Shown here piece after piece: positions 9,922 through 21,473 of a DNA stretch of 64,000 nucleotides. The position numbers were made by a program, and so were the translations under genes. The DNA is from Jiella soli (GTDB lineage Bacteria > Pseudomonadota > Alphaproteobacteria > Rhizobiales > Rhizobiaceae): the NCBI RefSeq assembly GCF_020615385.1, contig NZ_JAJAVB010000024.1, positions 62,001-126,000 on the forward strand, read 5' to 3'. A model generated the notes under the pieces. That model was not told the DNA's origin and did no database searches. It saw only the letters and a list, made by a program, of their open reading frames with translations. Positions within the stretch are counted from its first letter, which is position 1, and the number at the start of each line of letters is the position of its first letter.

Positions 9922-10251
9922 ATGACGAATGGCCAGAAGCCGGCATGGCTGCCGATGGTGAGCGCCGAGCGCGACGGGCGGCGCATCCTGGTCACTGTGC
10001 GCGGGGGCGAACAGGGCCCGGCCGAGGTCGACACCGTGCGCTGGGCATCTCCGCGCGGGAGCTCGGAGCGGTGCTGGATCGCCGCGGACACGGGACCCGA
10101 CAGTCTCGTCACCTATGAGGACGACGAGCTCGTCGCCTGGATGCCCCTGCCCCAGCCGCCATCCGCCCACGCTGCGGTCGAGGAGGCCGGCGAATGGCCG
10201 GAACCGGCGCTGGAGAGCGATTTCGAGGAAGAGGCGGGGTCCGGGATCTAG
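9922..10251 (+). CDS. hypothetical protein, 109 residues
   Basis: Begins at an ATG preceded by GGGAGAGAG at good spacing. The open frame extends upstream but without a ribosome binding site, so this start is preferred. The product (MTNGQKPAWLPMVSAERDGR...) is acidic, with beta-strand-like segments (RRILVTVRG, DSLVTYEDDELVAWMPLP) and a disordered acidic tail ending EEEAGSGI. No signal peptide or membrane helix. I do not recognise a family. It converges on the NAD(P)HX repair gene; several palindromes lie between them. Confidence 0.6.
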   Translation: MTNGQKPAWLPMVSAERDGRRILVTVRGGEQGPAEVDTVRWASPRGSSERCWIAADTGPDSLVTYEDDELVAWMPLPQPPSAHAAVEEAGEWPEPALESDFEEEAGSGI

Positions 10252-10328
10252 GCTCCCGACAGAACACGCGCCCGGCAAGCCGGACGAGGTCGAGGATTCG
10301 GCGCGGGCGGGCCCCGGCATTGGTGGTA

Positions 10329-10414
10329 GCGGGACGCCGTCCCGCCAAGTGGCGATTAGCGCGCGGCGGCGCAGCCGCTTGCGACTCACCTAGCGGCTGA
10401 CTCACTCGGTGAGT
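10329..10414. terminator. cluster of three palindromes between convergent genes
   Basis: Three perfect inverted repeats lie within 86 bases: 10329-10345 (7-bp arms, 3-base loop), 10373-10398 (7-bp arms, 12-base loop) and 10400-10414 (6-bp arms, 3-base loop, spanning the stop codon of the minus-strand gene). None has a clear T-tract. Position between convergent genes suggests transcript ends or mRNA 3' stabilisation. Confidence 0.45.
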
Positions 10415-11943
10415 TCGGCCCAGACCCGCGGCAGCATGGCCGGCAGGTCTTCCGAGATCAGACCCGGTCCGAAGGCTTCGGCGGCCTTGCCATGCATCCA
10501 CACGGCCGCCGCAGCCGCCTCGAAACTCGCCGTTTCCTGCGCCAGTGCGCCCGCCACCATGCCGGCGAGAACGTCCCCCGTTCCGGCCGTGGCAAGCCAT
10601 TTGGTGCCGGTCGCGTTGATCGCGGCGCGCCCGTCCGGCGCGGCGATCACCGTATCGCGTCCCTTGAGGACGAGGACGGCGCCGGAGCGCTCTGCGGCGA
10701 GCCGCGCCCGCTCGAGCTTCGACAGCGCCCCATCCTCCGCAAGGTCGGGAAACAGCCGCTTGAACTCGCCCGCATGCGGCGTCAGCACCAGCGCCGGTTC
10801 GGCGCCGGCCTGTCCGGCGGCGGCGCGAGCGGCGCCAAAGAGAGTGTCCGCCTCATCCTGAAAGGCGGTGATGCCGTCGGCATCGAGCACGAGACGACGC
10901 CCAGCCGCAAGGATTGCCTCGGCATAGAGACGGGCGCTCTCTCCGGCGCCGAACCCTGGGCCGAGCACGAAGGCGTTGAAGCGCGGGTCTTCGAGATGTT
11001 CGGCAAGCTCCGACGCATTCTCGCAGCGCCGCAGCATGACCGCGGTCAGATGCGCGGCGTTGACGAGGATCGCGGCGCTCGGTGCGAAGATCGTAACGAG
11101 CCCCGCCCCGGCTCTCAGGGCCGCCGACGCCGCCAGCCGCGCCGCGCCCGTCTTCGATGCCGGTCCGGAGAAGACGACGGCATGGCCGCGATCGTATTTG
11201 TGGCCGGCCTCCGTCGGGAGGCTCACGCCGGGACGCCACAAACCCGGGCCGTTGGCGAATGCCTTCGGCGCGATGTCCCTCAGAACGGCCGCCCCGATGC
11301 CAATGTCAGCGACGATCGTTTCGCCGCAGAGGCTGCGTCCAGGCTCGAGGAGATGGCCGGGCTTCAGGCGGAAGAAGGTGACGGTGACGTCGGCCCGGAC
11401 GGCAGAGCCGAGAACCTGCCCGCTCGCCCCGGATACGCCAGAGGGAAGATCGACCGCCACGACCGCCACGTCGCTCTCGTTCAGCCGGGCGATCGCCCGC
11501 GCCGCCTCGCCCTCCACGGCCCGCGACAGGCCGGCGCCGAACAGCCCATCGACTACCACGTCGAAGGACGGCGGCTCGAAGGCCGAGAGCGGGGCCGGCG
11601 GATCGGCGAGGCCGGCGGCGGCGATCGCCGCATCGCCGGACAGGTTCGAGACCGGCTGCAGCGCGAAAACGCTCACCTCGTGCCCGGCCCCCGCCAGATG
11701 CCATGCGGCGGCAAAGGCGTCGCCGCCATTGTTGCCCGGTCCGGCGAGCAGCGCCACGCGCCGGGCGGCCGGAAAGCGCGTCGAAAGTTCCGAAGCGACG
11801 GCGCGCGCCGCCCTGTCCATGAGGACAATTCCAGGGGTGCCCGCGTCGATGGTTGCGCGGTCGGCGCGTCCCATTTCGGCGGGCGTCAAGAGAACGGTCT
11901 CATTTGCCCGCTCTTTCGGCATCGTCTCAGCTCGTTTCGGCAT
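10402..11943 (-). CDS. nnr: bifunctional NAD(P)H-hydrate epimerase / ADP-dependent NAD(P)H-hydrate dehydratase
   Basis: 513-residue metabolite-repair enzyme that epimerises and then dehydrates damaged NADHX and NADPHX back to NADH and NADPH. The N-terminal YjeF-N epimerase domain (about 20-225) has LLAGPGNNGGDAFAAAWHL and VVDGLFGAGLSR. The C-terminal ribokinase-like dehydratase domain (about 235-505) has YDRGHAVVFSGPASKTGAARL, LTPHAGEFKRLFP and the nucleotide-site loop GTGDVLAGMVAGALAQ (first and last given in part). The ATG at 11943 is preferred over an upstream TTG; another ATG lies 7 codons in. The gene stands divergent from glnB. Confidence 0.93.
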   Translation of the reverse strand: MPKRAETMPKERANETVLLTPAEMGRADRATIDAGTPGIVLMDRAARAVASELSTRFPAARRVALLAGPGNNGGDAFAAAWHLAGAGHEVSVFALQPVSNLSGDAAIAAAGLADPPAPLSAFEPPSFDVVVDGLFGAGLSRAVEGEAARAIARLNESDVAVVAVDLPSGVSGASGQVLGSAVRADVTVTFFRLKPGHLLEPGRSLCGETIVADIGIGAAVLRDIAPKAFANGPGLWRPGVSLPTEAGHKYDRGHAVVFSGPASKTGAARLAASAALRAGAGLVTIFAPSAAILVNAAHLTAVMLRRCENASELAEHLEDPRFNAFVLGPGFGAGESARLYAEAILAAGRRLVLDADGITAFQDEADTLFGAARAAAGQAGAEPALVLTPHAGEFKRLFPDLAEDGALSKLERARLAAERSGAVLVLKGRDTVIAAPDGRAAINATGTKWLATAGTGDVLAGMVAGALAQETASFEAAAAAVWMHGKAAEAFGPGLISEDLPAMLPRVWAELTE

Positions 11944-11975
11944 CACATTGACCAATTTCTAGGCATATCGCGTGA

Positions 11976-12554
<579 letters not shown>

Positions 12555-12606
12555 TCGCACCGCGCCTCCACACTCACCCGAATCATCGACAACAGGAAGG
12601 GTTGCC

Positions 12607-14016
<1,410 letters not shown>

Positions 14017-14047
14017 GGCGAACCGCTCAAACACGATCAACGAAGAC

Positions 14048-14075
14048 GGGCGTCCGGCAACGGGCGCCCTTTTTT
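14048..14075 (+). terminator. rho-independent terminator of glnBA
   Basis: Nine-base-pair stem (gggcgtccg / cgggcgccc, with one G-T pair) around a GCAA tetraloop, followed directly by six T. It lies 32 bases after the glnA stop. Confidence 0.9.
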
Positions 14076-14109
14076 GTCGCCACCGCAGAGCGCGCTTTAC
14101 CCTCGTGAT

Positions 14110-15018
14110 TCAGGCGATCCCGTCGATCCGTGCGAGTTGCCCGGCCAACTCGTCGGCGAAGCTGCGAACGACGCTGCGCATGTATCTGAGCGAGGGATAG
14201 GCGAGGAACATCTCGGCCGGCTTGACCTCGTATCGCGGCAGAATCCGGACCAGCCGGCCGTCGGCCAGCGCGTCGTTCACCAGCAGCGTCTGCACCGGCC
14301 CTGCGGCGTGGCCAGACAGCAGCGTTTGCGCGATGACGTTGGCGTCGTTGGTGTGGATCGAAGGGCTGACGTCGACCTCCAGCCGCTGCTTGCCCTGGGA
14401 AAGCGACAAGGCCCCCCGAGGCGTGAGAACGTTCGAACTGACGACGAGCGGCACCGCCTGGAGCTGTTCGATCGTCTCGAGCGATCCGTGCGCGGCGAGG
14501 AAGCCGGGACTTGCGGCCAGCACTCGCTGGACGAGCCCGAGCCGGCGCACGACGAGATCCTGCACATCCGGCCGACCGTAGCGGATAGCGAGATCGAAAT
14601 TCTCGTAGATCAGATCGACCGACCGATTTTCCAGAATGAGGGTCACGGCAACGTCGGGGTGGCTGTCGCGATAGCCCATCACGATCGGGTGGATCGCCCG
14701 CGCGCCGACGCAAGATGGCGCATGAATGCGCAGCGATCCCTCGATCCGCCCCTGGTCGAGCCTCACGCCCTCGATCGCCGCGTCGAGCTCTGCCAGCGCC
14801 GAGCGGCTTCGCTCATAGAGCGCCTGCCCCGCAAGGGTCGGCCTGACGGCCCGCGAGGATCGCTCGAAAAGCCTTGCCTGCACATGCCGTTCCAGATTGG
14901 CGAGATGCTTCGACACCGCCGGCTGGGAGAGCGAGAGATCCTCGCCCGCGCCGGTCATCGAGCCTCGTTCGACGGTGCGCAGAAAAACCCGCAACGCGGC
15001 GCTGAGATCCATATCCAT
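14110..15018 (-). CDS. LysR family transcriptional regulator
   Basis: 302 residues. N-terminal winged helix-turn-helix at about 5-65 (FLRTVERGSMTGAGEDLSLS then QPAVSKHLANLER), followed by a periplasmic-binding-protein-like effector domain. The layout of the second half (GSLRIHAPSCVGARAIHPIV, YENFDLAIRYGRP) resembles the CrgA/AaeR-type subgroup. The gene is divergent from an L,D-transpeptidase with 87 bases between them and a LysR-type dyad in that gap, so control of the transpeptidase is a reasonable inference. The inducer cannot be read from sequence. Confidence 0.92.
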   Translation of the reverse strand: MDMDLSAALRVFLRTVERGSMTGAGEDLSLSQPAVSKHLANLERHVQARLFERSSRAVRPTLAGQALYERSRSALAELDAAIEGVRLDQGRIEGSLRIHAPSCVGARAIHPIVMGYRDSHPDVAVTLILENRSVDLIYENFDLAIRYGRPDVQDLVVRRLGLVQRVLAASPGFLAAHGSLETIEQLQAVPLVVSSNVLTPRGALSLSQGKQRLEVDVSPSIHTNDANVIAQTLLSGHAAGPVQTLLVNDALADGRLVRILPRYEVKPAEMFLAYPSLRYMRSVVRSFADELAGQLARIDGIA

Positions 15019-15034
15019 TCCAATCAGCTATGAC

Positions 15035-15053
15035 TGGTATCACGCCATCACCA
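15035..15053. promoter_or_regulatory. candidate LysR operator between divergent genes
   Basis: TGGT-N11-ACCA, a perfect short dyad with the T-N11-A layout of LysR-family boxes, centred in the 87-base gap between the LysR gene and the L,D-transpeptidase gene. Confidence 0.5.
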
Positions 15054-15105
15054 TTGTTCATATCGCTCTCTCGGCTATGCCTCAAGACACAATCGAGGGA
15101 CTGAG

Positions 15106-15783
15106 ATGACATCACCACTGAACCGCAGAACCATGCTCGCCGGCATGGCATCGAGCCTTGCCGGCTGCGTGAGCCAGAACCCGGCGCATCGCCTGGTGGA
15201 TTGGCGAGAAGACAGCGGCTATGCCTCGATGTACGCCGCCGTCGAAGGCGAGCCCTTCCCCGTGGCCGCCGTCGATCTGTCGCGGCTCGCCGATCCGAAA
15301 TTCCTGCGCCAGGAGGTGACCTGCCCGACGACGCACCCTGTCGGCACGGTGGTGGTCGATCCCAACCGGCGCTTTGCCCATCTCGTTCAGGAGAATGGCC
15401 GCGCCCTTCGCTACGGCGTCGGCGTCGGCAGGATGGACGATTTCAACTTCGTCGGCGAAGCGGTGATCGCCCGCAAGGCGGAATGGCCGCGCTGGACGCC
15501 GACGCCGGACATGATCGCCCGCGAACACGCGCGCTACGAACCCTATCGGGACGGCCTGCCGGGCGGCCCGACCAATCCCCTCGGCCCACGCGCCCTCTAT
15601 CTCTACCGGGACGGGCGCGACACGCTGTATCGGCTTCACGGCACCGTCGAGCCCTGGACGATTGGCACGAAGGTTTCTTCCGGCTGCATTCGTCTCTTCA
15701 ATCAGGACATCATCGATCTTTATCGCCGGGTTCCCGTCGGGACGAAAGTCGTCGTCCTTCCCGTCGAGACCGGCACGGCCTGA
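15106..15783 (+). CDS. L,D-transpeptidase (YkuD domain), probable lipoprotein
   Basis: 225 residues. The N-terminus has arginines (LNRRTMLAGMASSL) and then LAGC, a lipobox with the cysteine at about residue 22, so it is probably exported (perhaps by Tat) and lipid-anchored. The catalytic YkuD motif is clear at HGTVEPWTIGTKVSSGCIRL, with the nucleophilic cysteine in SSGCIR. Such enzymes make 3-3 peptidoglycan cross-links or attach proteins to peptidoglycan. The divergent LysR regulator is its only obvious partner. Confidence 0.92.
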   Translation: MTSPLNRRTMLAGMASSLAGCVSQNPAHRLVDWREDSGYASMYAAVEGEPFPVAAVDLSRLADPKFLRQEVTCPTTHPVGTVVVDPNRRFAHLVQENGRALRYGVGVGRMDDFNFVGEAVIARKAEWPRWTPTPDMIAREHARYEPYRDGLPGGPTNPLGPRALYLYRDGRDTLYRLHGTVEPWTIGTKVSSGCIRLFNQDIIDLYRRVPVGTKVVVLPVETGTA

Positions 15784-15966
15784 CAGCGCTCCGCTGGCGT
15801 CAGCACCGAAATCCACGAAAACCCCGTGGAAAAGCGGAAAATCACCACTGATCAGGCCCAGGTCGCAGAGCCCGACGCTTGAAGAACATTTCGTGAAAGT
15901 ATAGCAAGGAGCCATGATCGCGGCGCAGCATGAGACCCCTTCGAGCCAACGAGGATTTTCCAGCCG

Positions 15967-17994
15967 ATGAGCGACGACCTGTTTTCGGGCAACGCCGCTC
16001 GCAAGCCCGCGGCGCCCAAGCCCGCATCTCCGTCCAGAAAGCCGCCGCAGGAGTTCGTTCCCGGCGCCGATTACACCGCTGCCGATATCGAGGTTCTGGA
16101 GGGGCTGGAGCCGGTGCGCCGGCGCCCCGGCATGTATATCGGCGGCACCGACGAGAAGGCCGTCCACCACCTCTTCGCCGAGGTCATCGACAATGCGATG
16201 GACGAGGCGACGGCCGGGCACGCCAATTTCATCGAGGTCTCGCTGGAGGCCGACGGCACGCTCTCCGTCACAGACAACGGCCGCGGCATCCCGGTCGACC
16301 CGCATCCCAAATACAAGAACCGTTCGGCGCTCGAAGTCATCATGACGACGCTGCACGCCGGCGGAAAGTTCGATTCCAAGGTATACGAGACCTCCGGCGG
16401 CCTGCACGGCGTCGGCGTTTCCGTCGTCAACGCGCTGTCGGAAAAGCTCGAGGTCGAGGTCGCCCGCAACCGCAAGCTCTATCGCCAGACCTATTCGCGC
16501 GGCCATGCGACCGGCGAGCTGACCGAGGTCGGTGAGATCCAGAACCGCCGCGGGACACGGGTGCGCTTCCGGCCCGACCCCGATATCTTCGGCGCCGGCG
16601 TCAAGTTCCGGCCGGAACGGCTCTTCGCCATGGCCCGCTCCAAGGCCTATCTCTTCGGCGGCGTCGAGATCCGCTGGTCCTGCGACCAGAGCCTGATTAC
16701 GGCGGATGGCCCGGTTCCGGCGCGCGAGACCTTCCACTTTCCAGGCGGGCTGAAGGACTATCTCGATTCCACCCTCGGCACCGAGCACCGGGTGACGTCG
16801 CAGATCTTCGCCGGCCGCACGGAGAAGGTCTCCGGCCACGGCGCGGTGGAATGGGCGGTCAGCTGGACGCCGGAGGACGGCTTCGTCCGCTCCTACTGCA
16901 ACACCATCCCGACGCCGGAAGGCGGCAGCCACGAAGCGGGCCTGCGTGCGGTGCTCCTGCGCGGCATCAAGGCCTTTGCCGAGGTCTCCGGCAACAAGCG
17001 GGCGTCGATCGTCACATCCGACGACATCATGCAGACCGCGTCGGCCATGCTGTCGGTGTTCATCCGCGAGCCGGAATTCGTCGGGCAGACCAAGGACCGG
17101 CTGGCGACGGTCGAGGCGCAGCGGATCGTCGAGCAGTCGATGCGCGATTCCTTTGACATCTGGCTCGCCTCCTCACCGCAGGACGCAGCCAGGCTGATCG
17201 ACTGGGTCGTCGAGCGCGCCGACGAGCGGCTGCGCCGCCGCCAGGAGAAGGAGGTCAGCCGCAAGACGGCGACGCGCAAGTTGCGGCTTCCCGGCAAGCT
17301 GGCGGACTGCTCTCAGACGGGCGCGGCGGGCGCCGAGATCTTCATAGTCGAGGGCGATTCGGCCGGCGGCTCGGCCAAGCAGGCGCGCGACCGCAAGATC
17401 CAGGCGATCCTGCCCCTGCGCGGCAAGATCCTCAACGTCGCCAGCGCCGGACGCGACAAGCTTGGCGCGAACCAGCAGCTCGCCGACCTGATCCAGGCGC
17501 TCGGTTGCGGCACAAGGGCCAAATACCGCGAGCTGGACCTGCGCTACGAGCGAGTCATCATCATGACGGACGCCGACGTCGACGGCGCCCATATCGCCTC
17601 GCTCCTTATCACCTTCTTCTATCAGGAGATGCCGGAGCTGATCCGCGGCGGCCATCTCTTCCTCGCCGTCCCTCCGCTCTACAAGCTGACCCAGGGCGGC
17701 AAGACCGCCTATGCCCGCGACGACCGTCACCGCGAACAGTTGGTCGCGCGCGAGTTCAAGGGCAAAGGCAAGATCGAGGTCTCGCGCTTCAAGGGTCTCG
17801 GCGAAATGCTGCCGGGCCAGCTCAAGGAGACCACGATGGACCCTCGGAAGCGCACGCTTCTCAAGGTCGTCATGGACGAGACGCCGGAAGCCGGCACCTC
17901 CGGCGCAGTCGAGGCGCTGATGGGCAACAAGCCGGACCTTCGCTTCCGCTTCATCCAGGAGCGGGCTGCCTTTGCGGAAGATCTCGACATCTGA
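15967..17994 (+). CDS. parE: DNA topoisomerase IV subunit B
   Basis: 675-residue ATPase subunit of topoisomerase IV, which decatenates daughter chromosomes. The GHKL ATPase site (EVIDNAMDEA, DNGRGIPVD, GGLHGVGVSVVNALS) and the Toprim domain (EGDSAGGSAKQARDR, DADVDGAHI) are complete. ParE rather than GyrB is indicated by the short length, the absence of the GyrB insert and a proline- and alanine-rich N-terminal tail typical of rhizobial ParE. It stands alone; parC is not in the window. Confidence 0.96.
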   Translation: MSDDLFSGNAARKPAAPKPASPSRKPPQEFVPGADYTAADIEVLEGLEPVRRRPGMYIGGTDEKAVHHLFAEVIDNAMDEATAGHANFIEVSLEADGTLSVTDNGRGIPVDPHPKYKNRSALEVIMTTLHAGGKFDSKVYETSGGLHGVGVSVVNALSEKLEVEVARNRKLYRQTYSRGHATGELTEVGEIQNRRGTRVRFRPDPDIFGAGVKFRPERLFAMARSKAYLFGGVEIRWSCDQSLITADGPVPARETFHFPGGLKDYLDSTLGTEHRVTSQIFAGRTEKVSGHGAVEWAVSWTPEDGFVRSYCNTIPTPEGGSHEAGLRAVLLRGIKAFAEVSGNKRASIVTSDDIMQTASAMLSVFIREPEFVGQTKDRLATVEAQRIVEQSMRDSFDIWLASSPQDAARLIDWVVERADERLRRRQEKEVSRKTATRKLRLPGKLADCSQTGAAGAEIFIVEGDSAGGSAKQARDRKIQAILPLRGKILNVASAGRDKLGANQQLADLIQALGCGTRAKYRELDLRYERVIIMTDADVDGAHIASLLITFFYQEMPELIRGGHLFLAVPPLYKLTQGGKTAYARDDRHREQLVAREFKGKGKIEVSRFKGLGEMLPGQLKETTMDPRKRTLLKVVMDETPEAGTSGAVEALMGNKPDLRFRFIQERAAFAEDLDI

Positions 17995-18126
17995 TTGCGC
18001 GGCATCTTAATGCTGTCGCACGAGTTTGGCATCGAAGGCGGATCAGCCATTTCGTCACGCGGCTCCGGACGGCGCAGGGATGCGACAGCAGCGCAGATCG
18101 CGGAGCCCTCAACGCGGAGATCACTC

Positions 18127-18771
18127 GTGAACCGACAACTGCTCTTGTCGACAGGCCTCGCGCTCGCCCTCGCGCTCGGACCGGTGGCTTCCCTCGCCCA
18201 GACCACACCGTCGCCGGACAAGGCGGAGACGCCCGCCGCCGAGGCTGCGCCGGCCATGGCTGCGGAGCCGGCAGCTCCGGCAGACCAGATCGCGCCGCAG
18301 GCGACACAAGCTCCTGCGTCCGACACGGCACCCGCCGGTCAGGCCGAGGCGACCGGAAAGACTGCCGAGGCCGGATCGTCGGCGACGGATATTGCGTCCG
18401 TGGTCGAAGGCCTCACCCCGATGGTCCAGGACGTCCAGATCGTCGGGCCCTGGACCAACGGCGACAGGCAGGGTGTCTGGCGCACGGTGATCGCACAGCC
18501 GAGCGGCGAAAACGCCAAGTCGCATTTCTTCGTCCAGCAGATCGAGACCAAGGGGACCGACTACACCGTCCTCTCGACGACCGAGATCACGGAGATCTCG
18601 AAGGTGGACGGCGCGATCCTCGGCTATCGTGCGGACGAGCCGAGCGATGTCGATCCGAACAGCCTGATGCTGTTCTTCGAGATCGTCCCGACCGGCGCGG
18701 AACTGTCCGAAACCTACGAGTTGCGTTTCCATCCGGGCCAACCCTACGACTTCGGCCCCTCTACCAACTGA
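18127..18771 (+). CDS. exported protein of unknown function
   Basis: 214 residues from a GTG at 18127; the open frame extends 44 codons upstream, but only this start gives a signal peptide (NRQLLLSTGLALALALGP, cleavage near SLAQ). A long Ala/Pro/Glu-rich, probably disordered segment (about 25-90) follows. The C-terminal domain of about 120 residues looks beta-rich (VQIVGPWTNGDRQGVWRTVI, then FVQQIETKGTDYTVLSTTEI). I do not recognise the family; likely periplasmic. A 48-base structured element follows the stop. Confidence 0.75.
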   Translation: MNRQLLLSTGLALALALGPVASLAQTTPSPDKAETPAAEAAPAMAAEPAAPADQIAPQATQAPASDTAPAGQAEATGKTAEAGSSATDIASVVEGLTPMVQDVQIVGPWTNGDRQGVWRTVIAQPSGENAKSHFFVQQIETKGTDYTVLSTTEITEISKVDGAILGYRADEPSDVDPNSLMLFFEIVPTGAELSETYELRFHPGQPYDFGPSTN

Positions 18772-18785
18772 GGCTTTCGACGGCT

Positions 18786-18833
18786 GGCAGGTCGGAGGGG
18801 ATGCCCGCGACGGGCTCCTCGCACCGGCCTGCC
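18786..18833. terminator. nested hairpin between convergent genes
   Basis: Outer 10-bp arms (ggcaggtcgg / ccggcctgcc, one G-T pair) enclose an inner 4-bp gagg/cctc pairing and a perfect 5-bp stem GCCCG-cga-CGGGC at 18803-18815. It lies between the convergent genes ending at 18771 and 18901 and has no T-tract. A bidirectional transcript end is likely. Confidence 0.5.
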
Positions 18834-18900
18834 GAACTCTCCCCACATATCGGCCCTGGTGATACGTCGCGGGACACTCTGCCGGAAAGCGCGATGCCGG

Positions 18901-19599
18901 TCAGGAGGCCGCCGCTACAAGCCGGCGCAGCGCCGCGGTCGCGGGATCCGGCGCCTCCAGCGTCACCAGGTGGCCGCCACCCTCGATCATGGTGAGGTGC
19001 GCGCCGGGGATCGCAGCCGCCATCTCCCGCGAGCGGGCCGGGTCGATGATCTGGTCGAGGATGCCGGCGAGAACTTCCGTCGGCGCCGCGACACCGGACA
19101 GGAGATCTGTCTGGTCCCGCCGCGCGATGATCGCTTCCTGCTGGCGGATGAAGGCCTGGATCCCGACAGCTTCGGCCATGGTGACCGTCAGCGCCCTCAG
19201 TACCGGGTCGCGGGCCGCCTCGGGAGCGAACAGGCGGTCGGCAAGGACATCGCCGACCGCCGCGATGCCGGCCCGTGCGGCGAACGCGATCAGGCGCCGC
19301 CGCGCTTCGGTCTGCTCCGGCGTATCGGGCCGCGCGCTGGTGGCCATGAGGGCAAGGCCGAAGACGCGATCAGGCGCGAGCCGCATGACTTCGAGAGCGA
19401 CATATCCGCCCATCGACAGCCCGCACAGCACGAAGCGCCGGGGCGCTTCGGCCAGGAGACGTTCCGCCATCGCGGTGATCGTGGCATCTTGCAGCGTATC
19501 CGCAATCAGGCAGTCGGCGCCGAGCGCCTCGATCTGGTGGCGGTAGAGTTCGCCGGTGCAAAGCAGGCCCGGCACGAGGACAATGCTTGTCGATTTCAT
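18901..19599 (-). CDS. alpha/beta hydrolase
   Basis: 232 residues. Classical fold with strand-loop VLVPGLLCTGELYRHQIEAL, nucleophile elbow CGLSMGGYVAL (Ser in G-x-S-x-G), and a late GGGHLVTLEAP carrying the catalytic His. The substrate is not predictable; such proteins include esterases and 3-oxoadipate enol-lactonase-like enzymes. The ATG at 19599 is chosen because the sequence from MKSTSIVLVPG starts the fold; an upstream in-frame ATG adds 16 residues. It is divergent from the RNA helicase gene. Confidence 0.88.
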   Translation of the reverse strand: MKSTSIVLVPGLLCTGELYRHQIEALGADCLIADTLQDATITAMAERLLAEAPRRFVLCGLSMGGYVALEVMRLAPDRVFGLALMATSARPDTPEQTEARRRLIAFAARAGIAAVGDVLADRLFAPEAARDPVLRALTVTMAEAVGIQAFIRQQEAIIARRDQTDLLSGVAAPTEVLAGILDQIIDPARSREMAAAIPGAHLTMIEGGGHLVTLEAPDPATAALRRLVAAAS

Positions 19600-19743
19600 G
19601 AATTTGGCCCTCCAAGTCCGCAAAACAGGCCCTATATGTTGGTCCAAGGTTGACTCGCGACTGCGGTCGCCCTATCGCCCCAGTAGCATGGGCCTTGAAC
19701 GGCGCGACCGCGCCATCGTCTCCATTTGTAGAGAACTGCCAGC

Positions 19744-21324
<1,581 letters not shown>

Positions 21325-21380
21325 GAGTGCCGGTCGCGCGGCTTTCGAGGCTGCGGCGGACCCCAATCGTTGTGATTACG

Positions 21381-21413
21381 AAAAAGCCGCGCGCCCATGG
21401 CCCGCGGCTTTTT
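21381..21413. terminator. bidirectional intrinsic terminator between the helicase gene and hflX
   Basis: aaaaagccgcg and cgcggcttttt form an 11-bp stem with A-tract and T-tract at the two ends, so it can stop transcription from both strands. It lies between the convergent helicase gene (ends 21324) and hflX (ends 21474). Confidence 0.88.
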
Positions 21414-21473
21414 GATTGTGATGTATAGTCCGCTGCCGACGCGAGGTCCGGCGGCCCTTCCCGAACGTCCGGA

